A stretch of 64,000 bases of DNA from Burkholderiaceae bacterium (GCA_024235855.1 JACKLN010000004.1:62001-126000); one strand, 5' to 3'; counted from the first letter of the stretch, positions 17,390 through 25,664 are shown. Translations and numbers: made by a program. Notes: generated by a model not told the origin, from the letters alone.

Positions 17390-18277
17390 TCAGGCGCGCA
17401 GGTGGCGCACCGGCAGCAGGCGTTCACGCAGCACACCGCGCGGCGCGGCCAGCAGCGACGCGCCCAGCAACGCGCCCAGCGCGAGCACGATGGTCGGGCC
17501 GGTGGGCAGGTCCAGCCGCCACGACAGCCACAGCCCGGCCACGCTGCCGATCGCGCCGAAGGCGCAGGACAGCCCCAGCATCTGCCGCAGTTCGCGCACC
17601 CAGAAGCGGGCCGCCGCCGCGGGCAGGATCATCAGCCCCACAGCCAGCAAGGTGCCCAGGGCCTGGAAGCCGGCCACGAGGTTGAGCACCATCAGGGCCA
17701 GGAAGCCGTGGTGGGCCACCGGGCTGAGGCGGCTGACCGAACGCAGGAAGCCGGGGTCCAGGCACTCCAGCACCAGCGGCCGGTACAGCAGCGCCAGCAC
17801 CGCCCCCGTGACGGCCGCCACGCCCCAGAGGAACTGCACCGCGGCGCCGTCGAGCGCCAGCACGCTGCCGAAGAGCACGTGCAGCAGGTCCACGCTGCGG
17901 CCCTGAGACGAGATGATGACCACGCCGACCGCCAGCGACAGCAGGTAGAACGCCGCCAGCGCCGTGTCCTCGCGCAGCACCGTCGTGCGCGTGACCACGC
18001 CCGACAGGGCCACCACCAGGAGACCGGCGGCCAGACCGCCCAGCGTCATCGCCCCCAACGACAGGCCGGCCACCAGGTAACCCAGTGCGGCGCCGGGCAG
18101 GATGGCGTGCGCCATGGCGTCACCGGTCAGGCTCATGCGGCGCAGCATCAGGAACACCCCCACCGGCGGCGCGCTGAGCGACAGCGCCAGCAGCCCGGCC
18201 AGCGCGTACTGCATGAAAGCGAACTCGGCGAAGGGGCCGAGCCACTGCATCAGCGGCGTGTGCAACGGTGTGTCCAT
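17390..18277 (-). CDS. znuB: Zinc ABC transporter permease
   Basis: A 295-residue ABC-3 family inner-membrane permease with about eight to nine hydrophobic segments. Typical blocks are G-V-F-L-M-L-R-R-M-S-L-T-G-D-A-M-A-H-A-I-L-P-G and the later L-L-A-V-G-L-M-I-L-P-A-A-A-A-R. Between znuC (15-base gap) and znuA (20-base gap) it completes the importer that brings periplasmic zinc to the cytoplasm. Confidence 0.93.
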   Translation of the reverse strand: MDTPLHTPLMQWLGPFAEFAFMQYALAGLLALSLSAPPVGVFLMLRRMSLTGDAMAHAILPGAALGYLVAGLSLGAMTLGGLAAGLLVVALSGVVTRTTVLREDTALAAFYLLSLAVGVVIISSQGRSVDLLHVLFGSVLALDGAAVQFLWGVAAVTGAVLALLYRPLVLECLDPGFLRSVSRLSPVAHHGFLALMVLNLVAGFQALGTLLAVGLMILPAAAARFWVRELRQMLGLSCAFGAIGSVAGLWLSWRLDLPTGPTIVLALGALLGASLLAAPRGVLRERLLPVRHLRA

Positions 18278-18292
18278 GCGGCTGCGGTCCGG

Positions 18293-19093
18293 TCAGTGGC
18301 CATGGTCATGGCCGTGGTCATGCCCGTGCCGGTGCGCCGTCGCGTGCACCGGCGGCTCGGTCGTGGCCTCGGGCGCGTCGCAGGCGGCGGCATGGTCGTC
18401 GAAGGCCTCGACCATGCCGCGCGTACGTGCCAGGTTCGTCGGCGTCAGCACAGTGGCGGTGGGCCCGCAGGCCACGGCCTCGCGCGCCAGCAGCAGCGTC
18501 TGCGGGAAGGCGCGGCGCACCAGGGCCAGGTCGTGCAGCACGGCCAGTACCGTGCGCCCCTGGGCATGCCAGACCTGCACCAGCGCCATCAGCGCATCCA
18601 CCGTGGCCTCGTCCACCGCGGCGAAGGGCTCGTCGAGCAGGATCAGCCGCGCGTCCTGCAGCATCAGTCGGGCGAACAGCAGGCGCTGGAACTGGCCGCC
18701 GGAGAGTGTGTCCAACGTGCGCTGCCCGAAGCCCTGCAGGCCCACGGCCTCCAGCGCATGGGCCACGCGGTCGTGGTGATCGCGTGTCAGGCGCCGCCAG
18801 GGGCCGAGTTCGGACCACAGGCCCATGGCCACGACGTCGGCCACGCGCACCGGGAAGCTGCGGTCCACCTCGGCGTGCTGCGGCAGGTAGGCCAGCCGCG
18901 CCAGCGACCCACTGCGCTCCACGCGGCCCGACATCGGCCGCAGCAGGCCAGCGATGCCCTTGAGGAGGGTGCTCTTGCCCGCGCCATTGGGGCCGACGAC
19001 GGCCAGCAGCGCGCCGTCCTCGACGGCCAGGCCGAGGTGATGCACGGCCGGGTGGCGGTCGTAGCCGAGCGTGAGGTCGTGCAGGCGAAGCAT
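18293..19093 (-). CDS. znuC: Zinc ABC transporter ATPase with His-rich tail
   Basis: A 266-residue ABC ATPase: Walker A G-P-N-G-A-G-K-S-T (about 36-44), Q-loop Y-L-P-Q, signature L-S-G-G-Q, Walker B L-I-L-L-D-E-P and a switch His in L-H-D-L. After the ATPase core comes an acidic/His tail ending H-R-H-G-H-D-H-G-H-D-H-G-H, which could bind zinc. It is the first gene of the zinc operon. The start codon at 19093 is only a few bases from an AT-rich inverted repeat shared with divergent zur, so Zur repression is expected. Confidence 0.93.
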   Translation of the reverse strand: MLRLHDLTLGYDRHPAVHHLGLAVEDGALLAVVGPNGAGKSTLLKGIAGLLRPMSGRVERSGSLARLAYLPQHAEVDRSFPVRVADVVAMGLWSELGPWRRLTRDHHDRVAHALEAVGLQGFGQRTLDTLSGGQFQRLLFARLMLQDARLILLDEPFAAVDEATVDALMALVQVWHAQGRTVLAVLHDLALVRRAFPQTLLLAREAVACGPTATVLTPTNLARTRGMVEAFDDHAAACDAPEATTEPPVHATAHRHGHDHGHDHGH

Positions 19094-19100
19094 GGGCGAT

Positions 19101-19133
19101 TTGCTTTTGAGATCGCATTATCATTCAAAGCAA
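19101..19133. promoter_or_regulatory. AT-rich inverted repeat between znuC and zur (candidate Zur operator)
   Basis: Arms TTGCTTTTGA (19101-19110) and TTCAAAGCAA (19124-19133) form an inverted repeat around an AT-rich centre containing GATCGCATTATCA. The reverse strand of the centre reads TGATAATG, half of the Fur-family TGATAAT-N-ATTATCA consensus. This 57-base gap is the only AT-rich spot in the region and must hold both divergent promoters. Zur (+ strand) is transcribed away from it, as is znuCBA-zrgA. Assignment to Zur is inference from gene context. Confidence 0.6.
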
Positions 19134-19150
19134 CAGAGAATGCCCGGACC

Positions 19151-19564
19151 ATGGAACGATCGACCCGCCAGCGCAGTGCCATCCGCGACGCCCTTCAGGC
19201 CGCGCAGCGGCCCTTGCTGCCGCAGGAGGTGCTGACCGCGGCGCAGACGCAGGTGCCGGGCATGGGCATCGCCACGGTCTACCGCAACCTCAAGGCCCTG
19301 CTGGACGAGGGCGCGATCCAGCTCGTGTCACTGCCGGGCGAGAACCCGCGCTACGAGACGCGCGGGCACGGCCACCACCACCACTTCCAGTGCACAGCCT
19401 GCGAACGGGTGTTCGACGTGCACGCCTGCCCGGGCGACCTGTCGCGTCTGGCACCGGCCGGCTTCACGGTGGAGGACCACGAACTGACGCTCTACGGCCG
19501 TTGCCGAGAGTGCCAGCCGCCGCCGGCGCGGCGTCAGAGGCCGAGTTCGTCCAGGCCCGGGTGA
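19151..19564 (+). CDS. zur: Zinc uptake regulator, Fur family
   Basis: A 137-residue Fur-family repressor. The N-terminal winged helix has T-R-Q-R-S-A-I-R-D-A-L and the recognition region G-I-A-T-V-Y-R-N-L-K-A-L. The metal sites show G-H-G-H-H-H-H-F-Q-C-T-A-C and a C-terminal C-R-E-C, the structural zinc Cys4 site. The strong His cluster and divergent placement with znuCBA-zrgA support Zur rather than Fur. Its last 31 bases overlap the convergent SnoaL-like gene. Confidence 0.9.
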   Translation: MERSTRQRSAIRDALQAAQRPLLPQEVLTAAQTQVPGMGIATVYRNLKALLDEGAIQLVSLPGENPRYETRGHGHHHHFQCTACERVFDVHACPGDLSRLAPAGFTVEDHELTLYGRCRECQPPPARRQRPSSSRPG

Positions 19565-20001
19565 TCGTCGGGCCGCCGGCCCAGCGGCCAGCGGAACAGT
19601 CGGTCGGATTCGGTGATCGGCAGGTCGTTGATGCTGGCGAAGCGCCGCCGCATCAGGCCGGCCTCGGTGAAGGCCCAGTTCTCGTTGCCGTAGCTGCGGA
19701 ACCACTGGCCCGAATCGTCGTGCCACTCGTAGGCGAAGCGCACGGCGATGCGGTCCTCGCCGAAGGCCCAGAGGCCTTTGATCAGCCGGTAGTCGAGTTC
19801 GCGCGCCCACTTGCGCTGCAGGAAGGCGCGCACCGCCTCGCGCCCGACCGGGAACTCGGCGCGATTGCGCCAGACGGTGTCTTCCGTGTAGACGCCGACG
19901 ACCCGATCCGGGTCGCGCGTGTTCCAGGCGTCCTCCGCGAGCCGGACCTTCTGGCGCGCCGAGTCGAGCGTGAACGGCGGCACCGGCGGTCGAGATGTCA
20001 T
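19534..20001 (-). CDS. SnoaL-like (DUF1348) NTF2-fold protein
   Basis: A 155-residue NTF2-like fold protein. The segments A-W-N-T-R-D-P-D-R-V, T-E-D-T-V-W-R-N-R-A-E-F and R-F-A-Y-E-W-H-D-D-S-G-Q-W-F-R-S-Y-G-N-E-N-W are the signatures of DUF1348 (YcsH-like) proteins of unknown biochemical function. The start at 20001 has AAGGAC six bases upstream; the longer frame to 20067 lacks support. It is downstream of cynS on the same strand, about 106 bases away, and could be read from that operon. It overlaps the end of zur. Confidence 0.8.
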   Translation of the reverse strand: MTSRPPVPPFTLDSARQKVRLAEDAWNTRDPDRVVGVYTEDTVWRNRAEFPVGREAVRAFLQRKWARELDYRLIKGLWAFGEDRIAVRFAYEWHDDSGQWFRSYGNENWAFTEAGLMRRRFASINDLPITESDRLFRWPLGRRPDDHPGLDELGL

Positions 20002-20107
20002 CGTCGGTCCTTCGGCCAAGGCCGCCGAGTTGAACGGCACGGCCAAGGGCCGTGTCCGTTCCACCAAGGCGAATTGGGACGGCGCGCGCAGCGCGTCCGG
20101 CTCAATC

Positions 20108-20551
20108 TCAATAGGTCTTGTACGGGAGGAACTTGCCGGACATCGTGATGCTGACGCGGTCGCCCTTCGGGTCGGCCTCGCGTTGCAGGTCCATCTTGAA
20201 GTCGATGGCGCTCATGATGCCGTCGCCGAACTCCTCGTGGATCAGTTCCTTGAACGTCGTGCCGTACACGTTCACCAGTTCGTAGAAGCGGTAGATCAGC
20301 GGGTCGGTCGGCACCGTGGTCGGCAGGCTGCCCTTGTACGGCACCACCTTCAGCCACTGCGTCTCGGCCTCGGTCAGGTCGAAGATCTTGGCGATCGTCG
20401 CCGCCTGGGCATCGTCGAACTGCATCTGCCCCAGGCAGCCCGCGGTGACCCATTCCTTGCTCAGGCCGACGGCCTTCGCAACATCGGCCCACTTCAGGCC
20501 CTTGGCCACCTTGGTGGCGACGATCTTCTCGGTGACGTCCATGCGGCTCAT
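20108..20551 (-). CDS. cynS: Cyanate hydratase (cyanase)
   Basis: A 147-residue cyanase converting cyanate and bicarbonate to ammonia and CO2 via carbamate. The N-terminal helical domain (W-A-D-V-A-K-A-V-G-L-S-K-E-W-V) is followed by the catalytic domain. Arg and Glu lie in Y-R-F-Y-E-L-V, and Ser in D-G-I-M-S-A-I-D-F, matching the catalytic Arg, Glu and Ser of E. coli CynS. GAGGAG lies seven bases upstream. The ATG overlaps the stop of the ABC ATPase gene as ATGA, so import and breakdown of cyanate are coupled. Confidence 0.95.
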   Translation of the reverse strand: MSRMDVTEKIVATKVAKGLKWADVAKAVGLSKEWVTAGCLGQMQFDDAQAATIAKIFDLTEAETQWLKVVPYKGSLPTTVPTDPLIYRFYELVNVYGTTFKELIHEEFGDGIMSAIDFKMDLQREADPKGDRVSITMSGKFLPYKTY

Positions 20552-21441
20552 GCGATTCTCCTCAGGGGAACGGGTTGAACGGGGGTGGGGTTCGGCTCGG
20601 GTTCGTCGAGCCCGGGCGTGACTTCGGGCGGTACCGCCGGCGCGCGGCCATGCGACAGGTCCTGCGAGCGCGCCACCAGGAAGTCGACCAGGTGGTTGCG
20701 GATGCGGTAGTACTGCGGGTCCTTGTGCAGCGTGGCGCGCGTGCGATCGCGTGGCATCGTGTTCTTCACGATCTCGGCCACGCGCGCCTGCGGGCCGTTG
20801 CTCATCAGCAGGATGCGGTCGGCCAGCAGGATGGCCTCGTCCACGTCGTGCGTGATCATGAACACCGTCTGCCGCGTCTCGGCGCAGATCTTCAGCAGCT
20901 CGTCCTGGATGGTGCCGCGCGTGAGCGCATCCAGCGCACCGAAGGGCTCGTCGAGCAGCAGCATCTTGGGCTGGATGGCAAAGGCGCGCGCGATGCCCAC
21001 GCGCTGCTTCATGCCACCGGAGAGCTGGCTGGGCTTCTTGTCGATGGCGCCGGCCAGGCCGACCATCTCCACGTACTTCTCGACGTGGGCGTCGACCTGG
21101 AGCGCGCTCCAGTCGGGCCACTTGCTGCGCACCGCGAAGGCGATGTTGCGGCGCACGCTGAGCCAGGGCATCAGCGCATGGCCCTGGAACACCACGCCGC
21201 GCTCCAGGCTCGGGCCCGCCACCTCACGGCCGTCCATGAACACGTAGCCCTCGCTGGCCTCCTCCAGCCCGGCCAGCACGTTGAGGATGGTGGTCTTGCC
21301 GCAGCCGCTGTGGCCGATGATGCAGACGAACTCGCCACGCTCGATGCCGAAGTTCACGCTGTCGAAGACCGGCTCGGTGGCGCCGGGGTAGCGCTTGGCC
21401 AGACCCTCCACCGTCAGGAAGGGGCGCGATTCAGTCGACAT
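20548..21441 (-). CDS. Cyanate/nitrate ABC transporter ATPase
   Basis: A 297-residue ATPase of the NitT/TauT class: Walker A G-H-S-G-C-G-K-T-T (about 43-51), signature L-S-G-G-M-K-Q-R, Walker B M-L-L-L-D-E-P-F-G-A-L-D and switch H-D-V-D-E-A. These match NrtD/CynD. It overlaps the permease gene by 11 bases and cynS by four. The cynS linkage makes cyanate the best substrate guess, with nitrate or nitrite less likely. Confidence 0.9.
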   Translation of the reverse strand: MSTESRPFLTVEGLAKRYPGATEPVFDSVNFGIERGEFVCIIGHSGCGKTTILNVLAGLEEASEGYVFMDGREVAGPSLERGVVFQGHALMPWLSVRRNIAFAVRSKWPDWSALQVDAHVEKYVEMVGLAGAIDKKPSQLSGGMKQRVGIARAFAIQPKMLLLDEPFGALDALTRGTIQDELLKICAETRQTVFMITHDVDEAILLADRILLMSNGPQARVAEIVKNTMPRDRTRATLHKDPQYYRIRNHLVDFLVARSQDLSHGRAPAVPPEVTPGLDEPEPNPTPVQPVPLRRIA

Positions 21442-22312
21442 AGGTCACCATCTTCTGCAGCCGCGAGAACATCAGGTCCAGCGCCATGCCCACCACCCCG
21501 ATGACCAGGATCGCGAAGATCACGTTGGGCAGGCTGAGGTTGTTCCACTCGTTCCAGACGAAGTAGCCGATGCCGGTGCCGCCGACCAGCATCTCCGCGG
21601 CCACGATCACCAGCCAGGCGATGCTCATGCTGATGCGCATGCCGGTCAGGATGGTGGGCGCCGCCGCCGGCAGGATCACCTCGAAGGCGCGGCGCAGTGG
21701 CGACACCTCCAGCGTGCGCGCCACGTTGAGGAACTCGCGCCGCACGCCGGCCACGCCGAAGGCGGTGTTGATCAGCATCGGCCACACCGAGCAGATGAAG
21801 ATCACGAAGATGCCGGAGATGTTGCTGTCCTTGATCGTGTACAGCGCCAGCGGCATCCAGGCCAGCGGCGAGATCGGCTTGAGCACCTGGATGAACGGGT
21901 CCAGCGCGCGGTAGATCAGCGGGCTCATGCCGATCACGAAGCCCAGCGGGATGGCCACCGCGGCGGCGATCAGGTAGCCCAGTGCCACGCGCCCCAGCGA
22001 GTAGCCCAGCTGCAGGCCGATGCCCTTGTCGTTCGGCCCGTTGTCGTAGAACGGTGCCGACAGGTGGGTGACGATGGCGCTGCCCATCTGCGCCGGCGTC
22101 GGGAAGCCGGACTTGGCGGCGTCGCCGCCGCTGCTGCCGGTCGGGTCCTTGCCCAGCAGCTTGGCGTACTCGATCTCCTCGGGCGTCATCTGCACCGCTG
22201 GCGCGGCCGCCGGGCCGCTGCTGGTGGCCAGCTGCCAGACCACCAGCAGCAGCCCCAGCAGCAGCACCGACAGCAGCCCCGAGCGCAGGCCCGGGTGTTG
22301 TGTCCAGCTCAT
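21431..22312 (-). CDS. Cyanate/nitrate ABC transporter permease
   Basis: A 293-residue permease of the NtrB/CynB type with an N-terminal membrane anchor, a soluble stretch, then five to six membrane segments. The coupling motif is E-V-S-P-L-R-R-A-F-E-V-I-L-P-A-A-A-P-T-I-L-T-G (EAA loop). ATG 22312 has GGGAG eight bases upstream; the frame reaches 22342 with no better start. It is the second gene of the operon. Confidence 0.88.
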   Translation of the reverse strand: MSWTQHPGLRSGLLSVLLLGLLLVVWQLATSSGPAAAPAVQMTPEEIEYAKLLGKDPTGSSGGDAAKSGFPTPAQMGSAIVTHLSAPFYDNGPNDKGIGLQLGYSLGRVALGYLIAAAVAIPLGFVIGMSPLIYRALDPFIQVLKPISPLAWMPLALYTIKDSNISGIFVIFICSVWPMLINTAFGVAGVRREFLNVARTLEVSPLRRAFEVILPAAAPTILTGMRISMSIAWLVIVAAEMLVGGTGIGYFVWNEWNNLSLPNVIFAILVIGVVGMALDLMFSRLQKMVTYVD

Positions 22313-22331
22313 CGTGTGCGCTCCCGCCCAG

Positions 22332-23720
22332 TCAGGCCGCACGCGAGACGGCGAAGCCCTTGAGGTAGTCCTCGGGCTTGGCCGGGTCGAAGACCTTGCC
22401 CATGATGGTGAACTTCGGGTAGGCGCCCTCGGGTGGCGTCATGCCCAGGTCCTTCATGGTCTTCTTCGCGTCGGTCAGCAGGAACACCTGCTCGGCGATC
22501 TGCTTGTAGTCGACGTCGCCCTTGACGTAGCCCCAGCGCTTCATCTGCGTGAGCATCCACACCGCCATGCTCTGCCAGGGGATGGGGTCGAAGTCGGCGC
22601 GGTTGGGCACGTTCTGCACCTTGCCCAGGCCGTCGGCGAAGCGGCCGGTCAGCACCTGCGCCACCACGGTCTCGGGCTGGTTCAGGTAGGCCGCCGGGGA
22701 GATGACCTTGGCGATCAGCTCGCGGTTCTCGGCCTTGCGCGCCATGGCCGCGGCCTGCAGCACGGCGCGGTACAGCGCGGCGAAGGTGTTGGGGTTCTTC
22801 TGGATGAACTCGGTGCTGGTGCCGAAGGCACAGCAGGGGTGGCCGTCCCAGAGGTCCTTGGTCAGCAGGTGCAGGAAACCCACCTCCTCGAACACCGCGC
22901 GCTGGTTGAACGGGTCGGGGCCGAGGTAGCCGTCGATGTTGCCGGCGCGCAGGTTGGCCACCATCTCCGGCGGCGGCACCACGCGGATCTGGATGTCGCG
23001 ATCGGGGTCGAGGCCGAACTCCGCCACGTAGTAGCGCAGCAGGAAGTTGTGCATCGAATACTCGAAGGGCACCGCGAACTTGAAGCCCTTCCACTGCTTC
23101 GGGTCGCGCTTGTCCTTGTGCTTGTTGGCCAGCGTGATGGCCTGGCCGTTGGTGTTCTGGATCGTCGCCACGTTCATCGGCACCGGGTTGGAACCGGCAC
23201 CCATGCTCATGGCCAGCGGCATCGGGCTCAGGAAGTGCGTGGCGTCGTACTCCTTGTTGAGCATCTTGTCGCGGATCAGCGCCCAGCCGGCCGTCTTGAC
23301 CACCTGCACGTTCAGGCCCTGCTTCTCGTAGAAGCCCAGCGGGTGGGCCATGATCAGCGGCGTGGCGCAGGTGATGGGGATGAAGCCGACCTTCAGGTCC
23401 TTCTTCTCCAGCGCGCCCCCTTTCGGCGTTTGCTGGGCCATGGCCTGCAGGCTGGCCATGGGCAGCACGCTGCCGATGGCGGCCATGGCCGTGTTGCGGC
23501 CCACGGCGCGCAGGAAGTTGCGGCGCATCGCATCCTGCGGGAACAGCGCCTTCATCAGCGAGGCCTGCACGAACTCGTTCGAGTAGGCCTCGAAGTCGGC
23601 CGTCTCGCTGCGCGCGCGCAGCGTGGCGGCGGCATGTTCGGCCTCGGACCCGTGGCGGCCGCAGCTGCAGCCCAGGCGCAGCGGGCGGTCGGCGTCGAAG
23701 GGGTCGAAGTAGTCACTCAT
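22332..23720 (-). CDS. NrtA/CmpA-family substrate-binding protein with Cys-rich leader and Tat signal
   Basis: A 462-residue binding protein for cyanate or nitrate. The first about 65 residues form a cytoplasmic-type leader with C-S-C-G-R-H-G-S-E-A-E-H. Only then comes a twin-arginine signal, M-R-R-N-F-L-R-A-V-G-R, with an A-M-A-Q cleavage site. The mature part has V-G-F-I-P-I-T-C-A-T-P-L-I and G-Y-L-G-P-D-P-F-N-Q-R-A, as in NrtA/CmpA. GGAAGGA precedes the ATG. First gene of the operon; a palindrome (23804-23825) lies about 94 bases upstream. Confidence 0.88.
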   Translation of the reverse strand: MSDYFDPFDADRPLRLGCSCGRHGSEAEHAAATLRARSETADFEAYSNEFVQASLMKALFPQDAMRRNFLRAVGRNTAMAAIGSVLPMASLQAMAQQTPKGGALEKKDLKVGFIPITCATPLIMAHPLGFYEKQGLNVQVVKTAGWALIRDKMLNKEYDATHFLSPMPLAMSMGAGSNPVPMNVATIQNTNGQAITLANKHKDKRDPKQWKGFKFAVPFEYSMHNFLLRYYVAEFGLDPDRDIQIRVVPPPEMVANLRAGNIDGYLGPDPFNQRAVFEEVGFLHLLTKDLWDGHPCCAFGTSTEFIQKNPNTFAALYRAVLQAAAMARKAENRELIAKVISPAAYLNQPETVVAQVLTGRFADGLGKVQNVPNRADFDPIPWQSMAVWMLTQMKRWGYVKGDVDYKQIAEQVFLLTDAKKTMKDLGMTPPEGAYPKFTIMGKVFDPAKPEDYLKGFAVSRAA

Positions 23721-23803
23721 GTCGGGCTTCCTTCCAGGGGTCGGCGGTTGAATGCAGTCTGCTCGGCGCGGGCCGCTTGCAACATCGATGCCGCCGCCGT
23801 TTT

Positions 23804-23825
23804 CCTGTAGGGCCAGCCCTACAGG
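23804..23825. promoter_or_regulatory. Perfect 22-bp palindrome upstream of cyanate/nitrate operon
   Basis: The core TGTAGGGC-CA-GCCCTACA (23806-23823) extends by CC/GG on each side, giving 10-bp arms around a two-base centre. It lies in the 114-base gap between the NarL-type regulator's stop and the transporter operon, centred about 94 bases before the operon's start codon. Arms separated by two bases fit a NarL-family dimer site; it could instead be the regulator gene's terminator, but no T-run follows. A related repeat occurs at 32205-32222. Confidence 0.6.
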
Positions 23826-23834
23826 CGCACCGGA

Positions 23835-24476
23835 TCAGAGCGGCAGCTGCTGCCGGCGCACAGCGTAGAGCGCCAGTTCGACGTCGTTGCGCGCCCCGGT
23901 CTTGTCCAGGATGCGGGCGCGGTAGGTGCTGACGGTGTTCGACGACAGGCTCAGCGCCTGCGCGATCTCGCCCACGCTCTCGCCGCGCGCCAGCCGCTCG
24001 AAGACCTGGTGCTCGCGGTGCGACAGCAGCTGGTGCAATGGCAGCTCGTCGTCGGACGGTGCACCGAGGGCGTGCGCCAGCAGGTCGGCCACCGACGCGG
24101 TGATGAAACGCTGGCCGCCGGCCACGCGGCGCACCGCGGCGGTGATCTCGCCGGAGTCGGCGCTCTTGTTGAGGTAGCCGCTGGCACCGAGCTTGAGGCT
24201 GCGCACCGCGTACTGGCGGTCGGGGTAGGTGCTGAGCATCAGCACGGGCAGGCGGGGGAACTCCTCGCGCGCCTGGCGCAGCACGTCCAGGCCGTCGCGG
24301 CCGGGCAGCGAGATGTCCAGCAGGAGCACGTCGATGCCGCCCTGGCGCAGACACTGCAGTGCGGCGGGGCCGTCAGCCGCCTCGGCCACGACCTCGATGT
24401 CGCAGGCCTCGCCCAGCGACTGCCGGATGCCCTGGCGCACGATCATGTGGTCGTCGCAGATGAGGACACGGATCAC
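23835..24476 (-). CDS. NarL/FixJ-type response regulator, linked to cyanate operon
   Basis: A 213-residue protein: receiver (about 1-120) with D-D acidic pair, phospho-Asp in V-L-L-L-D-I-S-L-P, Thr/Ser in L-S-T and Lys in L-N-K-S. A LuxR-type HTH follows (L-S-H-R-E-H-Q-V-F-E-R-L-A-R-G-E-S-V-x-E-I-A). The start is GTG at 24476, overlapping the kinase stop as GTGA. It probably acts on the cyanate/nitrate operon directly downstream; that is inference from position and the palindrome. Confidence 0.9.
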   Translation of the reverse strand: MIRVLICDDHMIVRQGIRQSLGEACDIEVVAEAADGPAALQCLRQGGIDVLLLDISLPGRDGLDVLRQAREEFPRLPVLMLSTYPDRQYAVRSLKLGASGYLNKSADSGEITAAVRRVAGGQRFITASVADLLAHALGAPSDDELPLHQLLSHREHQVFERLARGESVGEIAQALSLSSNTVSTYRARILDKTGARNDVELALYAVRRQQLPL

Positions 24477-25621
24477 GCTGCGGCCTCGTCCAATGGCATC
24501 ACCAGCCGCACGCGCGTGCCCTGCCCCGGCGCGCTGTCGATCGTCACCCGGCCGCCGAAGGGCGCGGCACGCTCGTGCATGCCCATCACGCCGTAGCTGC
24601 GCGGCGCGCCCAGGCGTTCGGCGCTGGCGCCCACGCCGTCGTCGCGCACGTCCAGGTACAGCACCGGGCCCGGCGGGTCGTCCACCGCGATGCGGATCCA
24701 CACCTGCCGCGCCTGCGCGTGGCGCGCCACGTTGCTCAGGATCTCCTGGAAGATGCGGAACACCGCGATGGCCAGGCCGCCCTGCGGCGGCGGCACGCCG
24801 GCGGCCACGTGCACCTGCAGTTCCACCGGCAGTTCCGTGCTCTCGACGAACTCCTGCGCCTGCCATTCCAGCGCCGCCCACAGGCCCTGGTGGTCCAGGA
24901 TGCTGGGGCGCAGGTCGGTGATGATGCGACCGAGGTTGTCCACGGCGGTGTCGATGAGCCGCCCCATACCCTGGCACTTGGCCTGCAGCGCCGGCTGTTC
25001 CGGCGTGCCGGGCAGGCGGCGCGACAGCCAGTCGGTGTCCAGCTTCAGCGCCACCAGCAGCGAGCCCAGTTCGTCGTGGATCTCGCGCGCGATGCGCGTG
25101 CGCTCCTGCTCGCGCACCGTCTCGGCGTGGTGCGCGCGGTCGCGCAGCCGCGCCAGCGCCGTGCTCAGCTGCGCCGTGCGCTCGGCCACGCGCTGCTCCA
25201 GTGCGTCGTTGGTCTGACGCAGCAGGGTTTCGGCCCGCTTGCGCTCGCCGATGTCGACGAAGCTGACCACCGCCCCCACCACCCGCCCCTGGTCCAGGAT
25301 GGGGTGGCTGGCGTACTCGGCGTGGAAGGGCGTGCCGTCGGCGCGCCAGAGCACCTCGTCGTCGATGCGGCACGGCGCGCCGAGACGGAAGGCCTTGAAG
25401 ATCGGGCAGTCGCACTCCGGGTAGTGGCGGCCGTCGGCATGCGTGTGGTGCACCAGCTCGTGCATGTTGCGGCCGAGCACCGTTTCGGTGCGGTGGCCCA
25501 GCAGGCGCAGCGCCGCCGGGTTCACGAAGGTGCAGCGGCCGTCGAGGTCGATGCCGAAGATGCCTTCGCCCAGGCTGTCCAGCAGCAGCGAGTGGCGGTC
25601 GGCGAGGTCGGCGGCGGACAT
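24473..25621 (-). CDS. PAS-domain histidine kinase (HisKA_3/NarX-type), soluble
   Basis: A 382-residue kinase with a PAS domain at about 10-130, a coiled coil to about 165, then the HisKA_3 phospho-acceptor R-I-A-R-E-I-H-D-E-L-G-S-L-L. The HATPase region has E-I-L-S-N-V-A-R-H-A, D-D-G-V-G and G-V-M-G-M-H-E-R-A. No membrane segments are present, so it senses a cytoplasmic signal. The PAS core carries a Y-P-E-C-D-C-P-I-F cluster whose Cys could be redox- or metal-sensitive. ATG 25621 is preferred over the TTG at 25639. It is coupled to the regulator gene. Confidence 0.9.
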   Translation of the reverse strand: MSAADLADRHSLLLDSLGEGIFGIDLDGRCTFVNPAALRLLGHRTETVLGRNMHELVHHTHADGRHYPECDCPIFKAFRLGAPCRIDDEVLWRADGTPFHAEYASHPILDQGRVVGAVVSFVDIGERKRAETLLRQTNDALEQRVAERTAQLSTALARLRDRAHHAETVREQERTRIAREIHDELGSLLVALKLDTDWLSRRLPGTPEQPALQAKCQGMGRLIDTAVDNLGRIITDLRPSILDHQGLWAALEWQAQEFVESTELPVELQVHVAAGVPPPQGGLAIAVFRIFQEILSNVARHAQARQVWIRIAVDDPPGPVLYLDVRDDGVGASAERLGAPRSYGVMGMHERAAPFGGRVTIDSAPGQGTRVRLVMPLDEAAA

Positions 25622-25664
25622 GGCCCGCCGTGTTCGCAAGCCGCGTGCCCGCCGGCGGTGCGGC

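Noticed and set aside
19094..19150. Classical Fur box
   Set aside because: Only one TGATAAT half is recognisable, and the genes are zinc genes. A Zur operator fits better.
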